A stretch of DNA of 64,000 nt, from the NCBI GenBank assembly GCA_025769875.1, contig JAGFNK010000281.1, positions 1-64,000 on the forward strand. The letters are read 5' to 3'. Positions 33,650-44,520 of the stretch are shown piece by piece. The DNA comes from Russula earlei (Eukaryota; Basidiomycota; Agaricomycetes; Russulales; Russulaceae). Numbering within the stretch: the first letter of the stretch is position 1; each line of letters opens with the position of its first letter. The notes under the pieces were generated by a model. That model ran no database searches, was not told where the DNA came from, and worked only from the letters and a program-made list of their open reading frames with translations. A program made the translations under genes and the position numbers.

Positions 33650-34618
33650 TGTCAAGACTCACTGTTGAACAATCCTGTTCAAGAGCAAGGTAAGAGCTCA
33701 GAGACAAGTCAACCGAGTTCCAAGATGAAGTTGGTGAAGAGTACAGTCCAAATGAGTAGCAGATACCAGAGAGGGACTGGTATGGGCTGTGAGAGGTGAT
33801 CATGAAGAGAAAGAGCCAGAGTGTGCTAGATAGGGTGGTCCTAAAGGAGTACCCCCAGTAATAGAGTGCCACAAATCAAATGGACAGTCTGAAGACTGTC
33901 CGCTACTTTATTGAGCACTTATATACTACTGTACAAGGGAACTGCTAAATAGGGAACCAGTCATAACCTTGTTATCAAGCACAATTGATGGATGAGTAAG
34001 ATGTTGGAGTATGCTTACTGAGCATGCTTAGTCATGCTCAGTAAGCTGCTGAGTAAGAAGGCTCATATTGATGAGTAAGAGCCTTTAGTATCCACATGTT
34101 CACTGCTTAGTACATGTGCAAAGCACCTGATTCATTTACTGTTAGTTAGTTTAGGGCCAGTCATCTGAGGACTTGTGGTTTTGTCTGTGGAATAGAGTTG
34201 TCCATAGGGCCCCTTATATAGTTCTATTAGGGTCCTTAGAGTCAACCCTAATACTTCTATTAAGCTCCTTAGTATTGCCTTATAGTTCATTCTAAGGTTA
34301 TTAGAGTTAGTCTAATAATACATTATAGGGCCTATAGTATCTTCATAAGTGTCTATTGTAGAGCACTTTGGGTTGTCCTAAAGGGTCTTTAGGAAACCTA
34401 TAATACTGTCTTATATTGCTAGAAGGGTTGCCACTAAGTAGGGCTTGTTGTATGTTGATTAGTGCTTAGAATCAATCACACAACAATGCACATGCAATAT
34501 TGTGGACACCTCTACTCATCCCTTTTGCTTGTGTGAACAGGGTGGCATCATAGAGGCTGGGTTTCCTCTAATAAGGAAGGGTCCTTCAAGGGCCCTCTCC
34601 AGGAAATGGTTCATGACA
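33650..34618 (+). repeat. LTR family D, copy 2 (969 bp)
   Basis: TGTCAAGACTCACTG...GGTTCATGACA, matching copy 1 throughout. It is directly followed by the second satellite array. The flanks GGGAT and GAAAC are not a duplication. Confidence 0.78.
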
Positions 34619-35228
34619 GAAACCTATTCTTTGGCTGTATCTAGATACAGTACATGGGGCTCTACTGTCCTGTTCAAGATTTGAGGCAATCCATTGAGAA
34701 ATGATTGAGATATGGCAGTTCAAAATTTCACATGCAGATCAGCACCCAAAATGAAACTTCAAGAGCTAATAATTGGACACCAACTCTTGGGCCACACCTA
34801 GATACAGTACATGAGATCCCACTGTCCAAGTTTCAAGGCAATCTATTGAGAAATGGTTGAGATATAGCAGTTCAAATTTTCACACTCAGATTGCACCCAA
34901 AAATTTGAAACTGCAAGAACTAGGAATTAGACCACAACTCTTGGGCTGCACCTAGATACAGTACATGAGATCCCACTGTCAAAGTTTCAAGTTAATCAAG
35001 TTGAGATATGGCAGTTCAAAGTTTTGCACTTATGCCAGCACCCAAAAATCAACATGTCAAGAACTGGATATTAGGCTCCCATATTTTAGCTGCACCTAGA
35101 TACAATGTATAAGGTTTTACAGTCAAATTTTCAAGGCAATCTGTTGAGAAACTGTTGAGATATAGCAGTTTTTAATTTTGCACCTGAAATGACATCCAAA
35201 AATGGCAAGTGCAAGGTCATGTGAAAAC
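34619..35228. repeat. Satellite array, about 155-bp units (copy B)
   Basis: Homologous to 21615-22197: about four units with the same landmarks, ending with the same GGCAAGTGCAAGGTCATGTG. The left end is cut by the family D LTR. Confidence 0.85.
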
Positions 35229-35325
35229 ATCAGTAAGTTGGCTAAGTTTTTTCCAGATTTTCCTGATGACTAATGAGTCCGACACATGGCAGTGACAGCT
35301 TGGGTCTGCTTTGCTTCCCTTCACT

Positions 35326-35722
35326 GACAGGCAGGAAGGGATAAGTCAACTCTGCTTATAGTCAACTCAGTGGATAATAAAAGTAAAATATTTCAAGTGC
35401 TGAGTAGGGTCTGTTGCGGCCACAAATTATATTACATAAGTAATGACCTTAGTTGAGCACGAAAAATGAAAAAAAGGTTAAATATGGAGAGTCTACTCAT
35501 TCCAGCACAACATTTACCCTAGCCTGGCTAAAAGTTGTGCCGGAATGAGTAGACTCTCCATATTTAACCTTTTTTGTCACATTTTTCGTGCTCAACTAAG
35601 GTCATTACTTATGTAATATAATTTGTGGCCGCAACAGACCCTACTCAGCACTTGAAATATTTTACTTTTATTATCCACTGAGTTGACTATAAGCAGAGTC
35701 GACTTATCCCTTCCTGCCTGTC
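35326..35722. repeat. Foldback element: arms of about 187 bp, 22-bp loop
   Basis: The left arm (35326-35511, GACAGGCAGG...CCAGCACAAC) is nearly the exact reverse complement of the right arm (35534-35722). Mismatches are few: one small indel in an A-rich stretch and some transitions. The loop is 35512-35533. No target duplication is obvious. It is non-coding and sits at the border between the repeat tract and the CpG-richer host region. Confidence 0.92.
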
Positions 35723-37920
35723 GTGCTTGGGGTGTTAGGGGATGTTGTTAGGGTTAGGGTTGGTATGTGGTGGTGGTTGAAGAGCTTGTGACATTCTTCC
35801 CCTACTCTGGCAAGTGTGGCACAAGTGTGGCACGGCTCGGGGAGACACTAGTCGGTCTCACCTGTGTCTCAACATTCGTCATACACACTTACTGATAACC
35901 ACCTGGCGGAAGGAATGTCCCAAAACTGATTTCTAATTATGCCCACCATCACTTTAGGGTCAATTTGCTCAGGACACTGAGGGTATGGGTAAGACCCCTT
36001 GGTTGTCGGACATCGTTTTTGGGACTTATGTTATGGATTGTCCTGCCGATGTCCTGGGATGGGGCTGCTGCCATGGGACGGGAAATCCCTTCTGGCAGTA
36101 GTCCCACTAGTCATCTCGTCGCGCCTAACACCGCAAATGTCCAGGTTCAGCCCGTCAACCTCAATAAAGTTCGCTTCGGGCAGTCAGCGGCGTCGTGCAT
36201 AATATTCGTAGATACGACATGCGAAGCACCTTGAGCATCTGACCTTGTCATGCCAGGAACGAAGCGCCAGCCTGCCACATCCCTCTGGAAAAATGTAAGC
36301 CCAATTCCATCAGGCTCACGCTCTCCTCACCGATGAGAGACTACCTCCCCACTGCTGACTGGTCGCGACTGCTTATTAACCTTTGGAAACTTCTCGGGCG
36401 GAAAAGACCCCTCCCTTTTTCTGAAAGTCTTCGGAGGAGGACCTGGTAGGTGCCTGAAATCTCCACGCGGAGATTAGAGGGCCCCTGGAGGGAGATCGCC
36501 TAGCATTGACTAACACCGAACGAGGAGGGCCTTTGACACCCAACAGGGCCCACACGTTACTTGGTTCAAACCAGACTGAGACGAAACTGTTCTCACTTCA
36601 AAGACGTCTGCGTTCGTTTGATAGCACGCGAATTTATCGAGTGCTGGGCATCTATTACTCTATCTGGCCTATATCATATCGCTGACATATCACAGGATTT
36701 CTCTTTCGATCATCACAAGGGGGATTGAGAAGAGAAGCTATCGAAGCCTGCCGTCAGCGTCACGCGTTCACACCGAAAACGCTCGTAGACGGAGGATACA
36801 AGTAATTTCTCTCAAGGCGCGTGGCTATATTTTGCAGATCGGTACACACAGTATACATTTTCTCGGCGTCTTTCCTACCATCAGCAAAGTTGCCGGCTGC
36901 AAAAAAAAAAAAGGGAATCCCCATTCATTCGTATCACAAGTCCCAACTCTAGGGTCAATGTACTTCAAATTAGCGGAAATCACCGTTGCTCATGTTGCCA
37001 GAATTTAACCACGCACGTGGCCTCCAACTATCTATCGTAAACCCACAACGGTATGATTACATGAATAAAACGTGCCGCCTCTGCGCTTATTTCCTACCAA
37101 AATGTTCAAACGACGTTACTTTTCTGGAAACAAGTTGTTCTAGGACGGGCGCTAATCCCCCCAAGGGCAAGATGGTTACTCCAGGCGCAAACGTCCACAG
37201 CTACCTGCATCTGGGGTGCAGACCGACGGAGGGATTGGTGCAAAAATTTCTCGACTTCTGTACGTAAAGCATTTACCTGATCGTGCTCCTTGATGACTGT
37301 GAGAAGCAGCGTGGATATGGAAACAGAATCGGCAACCCCAGGTCGCGCGGGCGGCTCAGGCTACTATTGCTGGGAAAATTGAGCTTTGCTTCTGACCACG
37401 TTGCAACATCTGGGTGCTCGCCGAGCTCTTCTTTTGCGCAGCGACACACCGGCGCAAGGGACATTTCCCAAGAGATCCTTTGGTGCCGACGTCGAAAAAC
37501 GGATTCTCGCCCACCTCTTCGCCCTGCGTTGCAACAGCTCGTGGCTTGATACATTCATTTCTGGTCGGACACTCATCGTTTCCGCGCGCTGCGTGATGTC
37601 GTGTCATGCGCGCTAATGTTATCCATGTGTTGAACGAATATTACAGTACTCACCGCAAACAATGCATATTCCAGAAAGGTCTTCGGCATCTTCTGCCGAG
37701 GATTCATAGATTAAAAGCTTTCCATCTATAGGATGCGGACGTCTCCCGGAAATGATCGCAAGATGGGGCGGATTCGTGGGACTCGTGCCCTTAAGATTGG
37801 AGCGACTAGATCTAGGTCATGGTCACCCATTCTATTTCAAAGCTTGAGCCCCTACCTCTGGCGCACACTCACCAACGCGTACCTTAATCTCTTCCTGTCC
37901 TGACCTTACGCGTGCCCCAC
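35723..37920. other. Intergenic, no gene seen
   Basis: Contains 2.3 units of TTAGGG (35748-35761), a GTGTGGCAC duplication near 35810-35835, and unremarkable sequence with CpG present. The short open frames near 36000 and 37300-37600 overlap on several strands and have no motif or intron support. Confidence 0.5.
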
Positions 37921-37927
37921 TATAAAG
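37921..37927 (+). promoter_or_regulatory. TATA box (TATAAAG)
   Basis: TATAAAG 118 bp upstream of the ATG of the 7-TM gene, in CCCCAC context. Confidence 0.45.
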
Positions 37928-38038
37928 TGTCCTTCATTGATCATGTCCCCGGATTTTCCGTCCCATCCCTGCAGCAGCATCAGTAGCCACGACTAAGCGC
38001 GGTAGAACCTGAACCCCACAACAAGCGGTTGCGAAAGA

Positions 38039-39406
38039 ATGGCTATTTCCTTCTCTCTCTCGGAACTCGTAGCGCTTTCTGTAGAGTCTTTCTTCTTTGG
38101 TGCACTTCCCTGTCTATCTGTCACATATGACGAGGAAAGCTGTGCTCCCAGCTCCCGCGCTAACACATCCTTGCAGGGATCTACTTCACACTCTTCTGGT
38201 CATCTCTCAAGGTTCTTTACAGCAAGCGCAAGGCGATTCCTGGCACTGGCCCGCTGCTCGCGCTCGCAGGCATTCTCGGCATTCTCATCACATGGGTATT
38301 AACCACTACCTCGTTTTCGGAGAGGTATTGCTGACTGGGCTATCGCTCCTCTGATCCTCTGACAGCACGTCCTAACGGATGCGGTCCGATTGGTCTACGC
38401 TTTCAAGCGTGACCAGGTCCCCCTCGGTCCTGACCTCTACTATGCCGACGTCTCTTCGGCCCTGAGCTTGATCAAGACCTCATTATACCTGGTCACTACG
38501 GTGCTCTTCGACGCTTTCATCGTGGGTCATGTTTGTTATTTCTCGTGCGACGGTTGGGCTGACTGACGCTACATTAGCTCCACCGATGCTTCATCATTTG
38601 GGACCGTAACGCCTGCGTAGTTTTGCTACCGTTCCTGGCTTTCCTTGCTGACATTGGTTCGTGCACTTGACGTATTCCATGGATGAATGTCCCCTGATAA
38701 CCTTGGCAGGTACCGGCGTCGCAGCCGTTGAAGGCCTCGCTGGCCTCACGAAGGGCGACTCGGTCTTTATCCAGAAGCAAGAGAGGATCACCAAATCGTT
38801 CCTCAGTTCAACAGTTGCGGTGAATGGCCTCTGCACATGTTAGTGTCATTTCCTCCGGCCTGGATTATACTTGCCACTCACCACCGGACTTTCCCCTCTT
38901 GATGCGTCCGTCATGTACGCTAGTGCTCATCGCATATCGTCTCTGGACGCGCCAAGGCACGATGCGCGATGCGCGCAAGGCATTTGGTCTCACGAAGGAA
39001 GTCAGGATCATGGCCGAGTCCGGCGCGATCTACTCCGCCTCTCTCATTCTCGTCATTGCGACCTACACCTCCCAATCAAACAGCTTCAATGTTTTCCTCG
39101 ACATGGTAAGTGAGCATTAGGATTTCGGCGCCCGAGTTCTGTTGATAGCCGACACTTTGACTAGGCGTCTCCCGTCATCGGCGTTGCTGTGAGTGTTCCA
39201 TTTCGGACGTGTCGTTCGAATGCTGAGTGGAAAATTGCCCACCTTAGTTCTCCCTGATTATCATTCGCATGGGCGCCGACGCGACTGAGGCGACGCACAT
39301 TTCCATGCAGGGTATGGCGGCAGGCGCGCCAATCCTTGAGGAGAACCGCTCCGTTTCTGATTCCGTTGCGAAGGAGTCCCTCCCACACAGCGAAACCCAC
39401 GTTTGA
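38039..39406 (+). CDS. Predicted 7-TM membrane protein, paralogue A, 8 exons
   Basis: Exons 38039-38099, 38177-38295, 38366-38521, 38578-38656, 38710-38838, 38924-39105, 39165-39188 and 39248-39406 join to 302 aa with GT-AG introns throughout. Hydrophobic segments: LVALSVESFFFG-IYFTLFW, LLALAGILGILITW, SLYLVTTVLFDAFI, CVVLLPFLAFLADI, a segment ending CTLLIAYRLW, SASLILVIATYT, and SPVIGVAFSLIIIRM, giving seven membrane passes and a polar tail. Exon 7 is a 24-nt microexon coding ASPVIGVA. The protein is clearly related to the gene at 46944-48509 (same exon phases, shared LVAL..ES, DLYY.., ADIGTG). It belongs to a type of uncharacterised membrane protein common in agaricomycetes. Function unknown; receptor or channel would be a guess. 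Confidence 0.85.
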
Positions 39407-40083
39407 GCCCGAGAATCTGCAGAAATGATTAACGCCACATTACGTTGAGTTGGATAGGTTAAAAGGCTTTTCGAATGCTCATGACAGGGCGGGGATTTAT
39501 AACGTTGTATATCTATTCTACTTATGCCGCGACGACGTTGCAATGCAAAGCGAGGACGACGTACTGCCTCTACTTCTTTTCATCATAATTTTTGTTGACT
39601 CTCTCCTCGCCTCGACACTCCACATCACGCGAAAGGGATAGGATGACATAATCCGGAAAGTCTTCTTGCCTGCCCAACAGACTGAGACCACCTCGCCGTT
39701 GACGATGGCGAGGTGGCGCGCTGACCCAGCAACGGAACACAGATGTGGTTGAAAGGGAGGAGGGATGACAGCTGCGAATCCTCTTTACTGGCCTGCTCTC
39801 AAGGAAGTAAAAGTGGCATCCCACCAACGCTTTAGTGACCGTCCCAACGGAATAGAATCATGAAATGGAGAAACGGAAATGGGGATGAGGCCATTCAGCG
39901 GGGCCCGAGTGCCTCGAGGCCGCGATACCCTTCGAACTAAATTTAGAGAGTAAAACTGAGAAGTCTCTTCTCGTATATCGCATGTCATGTCGTATCGGGG
40001 GCCTGGACTTGGAGTCGAATATGTGCATGCTGCAAATTTCACTTCATAGGCAATAGCCAATATACGGGGACGAAACCGCCGTA
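39407..40083. other. Intergenic, no gene seen
   Basis: 3' flank of the 7-TM gene. Short frames on both strands show no motif. Confidence 0.5.
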
Positions 40084-42007
40084 CCTCTCCCCCACTATGA
40101 CACCATGTGACCTTCGGGAAACCGGCCCGCCTGGTTCATGCATAGACTGACCTGTTTGTGGTTGCCCCATGGTCACTGGACCAGTTCAGACCAGTTTATA
40201 ACCAGTCCAGACCATGCATTTATAATAATGTAACATTATATCATTGCGGTGCAGTGTGCTACATACTACAGATATGAACTGCATAGTTTATTATCTATGT
40301 GCTCTGCAGTTGTGACTACGTTCCTTCCATTGCTGTATCTCCTGTATGGGTATGGGATCCATGTCTGAGGACGATCAAGTGTGTAACATGTCCTTGTCCT
40401 GAGTCTGAGCCTTGTGGTGTGTCAAAGGTGTTGAACGCAGGTGTGGTGTGTTGAAACAGGGAGGGGATGAGGCATGCTCGCAGCATGTTGAATGCATCAT
40501 TGCAGCCTCATGGTGTTGCCAAGTGTCAGCCATGTTGCTGCTGTTGCTGCTGCTGTCTATGCAGAGGCAATGGCAGCAAGAGCAAGGGCGGTGGTGAGAG
40601 AGGGTGGCAGCACCAGAGGGTGAGGGTTGTGGGAGATGGAGGCGACAGAGAAGAGGGTGAGGGCAGTGGTGAGATGGCAAGGTCATCTCCACAGCAGGTG
40701 GTGGTGGGACTTGTTGACAATAGCACATGAGTGGGTGACAAGACAAGATGTGGTGGATGGCATGGTTTGCCTTGCAAATGCTTGCTGTAGTTGTTGAGCT
40801 AGAGAGTGTGTGATCAGTATCCAAAAACAAGATGTGAACAGGTGTCTGGTAATCATCTCGCAGTCACAGTGACAAGGTCTTTGCCACTGCAGGTGGTGGC
40901 AGCACATGTGGATGAGGGTGTACATGTGAGTGGGGATGCAATGGAAGGGGAGGTGTTGTGCAGCATGGTGCTTGTGTCAGCAGCTTCTCCTGTGATGATG
41001 GCATGGTGGCAGGCTCTGATGTTCTTTCTGTGGGGCAGTGTTGTGACATCTGCTCTTCTGAGGGGGCAGTGTGCTCTTCATTTTCTGGTTATTTGTGCAT
41101 TCTTTCTCAGTGGTGTGAGGTGGTGTAATGGCTAGCAACAGAAGTGAGAGGGTGGTGTGGTCAGGAAGGAGAGTGGTGGCTGGGACTAGACCCAGAACAG
41201 CGGTGGATGAGGCCGAGGGCATGGTGGCAATGGCCGATTGAGCTGGGCTTGAGGCAGCAGGCAGCACTAAGACATTGGTGGGTGAGGCTGAGGCTATGGG
41301 TGTGGTGGTGTATGAGATGAGGACTGGGGCGGCAACAGGAGACATAGAGGCAGTTGGCAATGCTGAGGCTGAGACTGGGAGCGTGGAGGCTGTGGCTGAT
41401 GCAGGTGGAGAGGAGACAAGTGAGGGCACAGCAGCAGACAAGACTGGGGTGGCAATGGGAGATGTAGAGGTGGTGGCTGGCAATGCCAGTGATACATATA
41501 GTTGAGGGTTGGATAGAGGTATAGGGGCCCAAGTGCATGAGCCACAGGGCACATGTGGGTAAGTGAATGGGAGACAACTGACATACTGAGTGGTGGTGTA
41601 AAAATTAAAACAAAGTAGCCACAGAAATGAAAATGAAATACCACATGTACAAATCCATTCCAGCTGAGTCAGGAATGTGGCTTGCACTGGGTAATGAGGT
41701 GGAGGCTTGTCCAGGGAGGTAGTCATGTTGGCAGGGAGGTAGTCATGTTGGCCATGGAGAGAGGTTTAGTGGGAAGGAGAGGGGAGGAGAGGATGAGAGA
41801 GTGTGTATGAAACAAACACACCGCAGATACTGCTGACACAGCTACAGTTTGGTTGCCATTGGTCCAGTCTGGTTCAATCCACAGTCCATTTTCAGTCCCC
41901 TGGACCAGACTTTTAAACAATACAGTTCCTCACTATTGGCCCACATTTGTCACATGACCACATCTTTGTAAGCTACTATATATGGAAATGTCATAGTGGG
42001 GGAGAGG
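40084..42007 (-). mobile_element. Ser/Pro-rich repeat element, copy 2, with 19-bp terminal inverted repeats
   Basis: CCTCTCCCCCACTATGACA at 40084-40102 is inverted at 41989-42007, so the element is about 1.92 kb. On the minus strand a possible start (MANMTTSL, near 41756) leads into a long Ala/Ser/Thr/Pro-rich protein (41726-40977) homologous at DNA level to copy 1 (2950-4200). CpG is nearly absent. Subterminal GGTCCAGTCTGG and GGTTGCC motifs recur at both ends. The long inverted repeats suggest a DNA transposon, but no transposase motif is visible. The target duplication is not clear. Confidence 0.65.
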
Positions 42008-42306
42008 TGTCAGAGCTCGGGGACAAGGCAGTGACATTGACATTGGCATGAGAATAGATGAGTAAGCTCTGAGTGGACAATGAGAGCTGTGATTAGGCAA
42101 TGACACAGGTGTACCCAGGGTGTCTAGAGGCTAACCTGTACCGACCCCAGCTAAAACCTGCACCTGTGCTTGTGGGTGTGTGTTTTAGCCAGGTGTCATT
42201 TCCATGGGTGTGGGTATGACACCTGTGGTGGGCACACCCCCACATCCCACTGAAAAAGTAGACAAGTATTTTAATAGTATTAGGAAAATTCTATGATATG
42301 CACTAG

Positions 42307-44520
42307 TTACCAGCAATGATCCAATCCAAGTCTGTCTTCTAATTCTTTGGGGTCATCATCATCCAACTTACTAACTGCTACAACATCCTCATTCTTCACA
42401 AATTTCTGGATGCTCCACTAGCATTGGCCCATGTGCAACACCACACAAGTTGTTTGCATTGATAAACATAATGGCATGTGTGACAAAAGAAGGTGGCCAT
42501 TGCTGAAGATGCATTTGACATCAATTGAAGTAGCTATTGGTATTCAATATTAGAAGAATGCTATTAGATTTGAATAGGAACTTACAAGGAACTGAGAGAT
42601 AGTCAAGGGCCATCCTTGATAGTCAAGGAAACACAGTACACCTCTTGTTTCCCCAAGGTAAAGCATCAGGTACATCCTCAATGTTGCTACCTAGGTAATG
42701 GTCAAGCTCTGAACACAAGTTGCTCAGTTTGAGTGTGTTGTGCAGCATAGAGTGCAGCTAACAGGCCAAGCAACCCACCTTAGAGGTTGTGCTAATGCTC
42801 AAGTGATATTGGGGTGTAGAGCGATGTGCATACTCATCTACATGTATGGTATTTATACCTCTATGACCCAGGGCTGTTCCTAAGTCCGAAAGAGGTGACT
42901 ACAGGTGTCCACTATATCGCGCACTCAGTGACGCATGATGTGGAAATGTTCTAGATGCAGCATAAGGCTGCATCTTGTGATAGATAGTGTAGTATGCGTA
43001 ACCCTATTGCCATAAGCGCATATGCTAAAGTTCTGTCTAACATGTAACATCTATGAGCGGATCTTGAACCTTGTATGAAGGTCTTTGCCTTCTTTGATCC
43101 ATTCAGGTTCCAGTTCAACAGAGTGGTGCCAGCACTGACAGCTGATCAAACATGTTCACCTCTTTCTGTAACAGTACTTAGTTGACTTGATAACTTAGGC
43201 TCAGCAGCAGCTTGACTCACAGGCTTGATCTTGGTGGACACTGCACCTGTGCTTCATACACCTGCATGCTCCTCATGCTCCTCCTCCTCTCTTTCTGCTT
43301 CAGAAATGGATGTGTACCACTCATATTCATCATGGACAAGAGTTTCTGCCACATCAATCCAAGACAATGGCCAGTTGGCTTTGTGGAAGTAGGCAAGCTT
43401 GTGTTGTGGATGTATGACTTATAATTTGTCAGTAAAGTGCACAGTAATCTTGAAATACATTTTTACTCACCCATAGCAATCCTATACACTTCTGAAGTTT
43501 CTGTGAGTGAGTAATAATGATTGAGAGTCCTCCTTGCTAGATCAACAGCCAATAGTGATGTCATAATCTGAGTCACTCAAGAAGCTTTTTAACACTTGCT
43601 CCAAGTGATCCATGGCTAGGATCACTGTAGCAAGGTTGGGTGCAGTATGATCTTTGGTGGGATCTGGCAGGCCAAAGCCTGAGAAGAAAAGTGTGGCATC
43701 TTTTAATATCTGAAAGGAAAAACATCAGTGAGTTCACTCTGAATTAATACAGTATAATCTATGGCTGCCACATGACCAGGTCAACAATTATGTTACAGCA
43801 GACTCAGTTGGACAACATTGACAGCACAACATTGGATGTTTTATTCAAAAGATGTGACCCACCTTGAGCACACTTGCCAATTGTCCCCACTCCTCCAGGC
43901 TCAACTCATATTTGTGCAAGCCCATTTCCATTGTCTGTGTAATGTGCTTGACAATCTTTTCATACTTCAATGCAAAATGCAGCATGTCATAGGTCAAGTT
44001 CCAGTGTGTCCAAACATCTCATGGCATAGTGCATTGTGCCAACTCAGGGAATCTTGCCAATGCTTCATACCAGGCCAGAAGGATCATAGTTGAATGTATG
44101 ATTTTGAACAACACCAGCTTACAAAGCTAGAGTGGGTGATTAAGCTCAATGTGATTCTGAGTGGAGAGTGTTTATCTACCTTCAGCCAGCACTAACTTTA
44201 CAGGGCAAACATGTGCTTCATGCACAGCACACTCCCTATCTTCCATTATCTCAGTAAGGTCAATTAAACCCTCAGGATTATCAGCAGGTTCCTTGGCATC
44301 AAGTCCTTCAGTCTTGGCAGTAGTTACTTCCTCCTCATCTTCCAAGTCCTTGCTGAGTTCCTTGATTTCATCTGCATGCCCACCAGATGACCTTTTTTTC
44401 TTTTTGACATCAAATACACTGATTATTGACTTTGCCACCAGATTATTGATGTGTAGAAAACATTGTGCATGTGTTGTGATCACCTAGTCAATATGCATGT
44501 ATGATTGAGATCAATCACAG
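42307..44520 (-). pseudogene. hAT-family transposase, decayed
   Basis: Minus-strand pieces in hAT order. LHINNLVAKSIISVFDV-KKKK (about 44460-44390) followed by an acidic stretch; KIIHSTTMILLAWYEAL (about 44110-44060); THWNLTYDMLHFALKYE (about 44010-43960); YELSLEEWGQLASVLK (about 43905-43862); ILKDATLFFSGF (about 43710-43675) and DHTAPNLATVILAMDHLEQ; TLNHYYSLTETSEVYRIAM (to about 43478); HPQHKLAYFHKANW; then in the C-terminal dimerisation domain ATSIDVKCIFSNGHLLLSH (about 42540-42480) and KNEDVVAVSKLDDDDPKEL before a stop at 42307. At least four introns fit between pieces. Frameshifts (for example near 43560), TGG-to-TGA-type stops and CpG loss show it is dead. No BED finger was found. Confidence 0.78.

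Noticed and set aside
35748..35761. TTAGGG telomere-like repeat
   Set aside because: Only 2.3 units. This length occurs by chance and gives no support for an interstitial telomere or chromosome end.
36986..37616. Candidate ORFs on both strands around 37.3 kb
   Set aside because: Four to six mutually overlapping frames, Arg/Ser-rich, with no recognisable domain.
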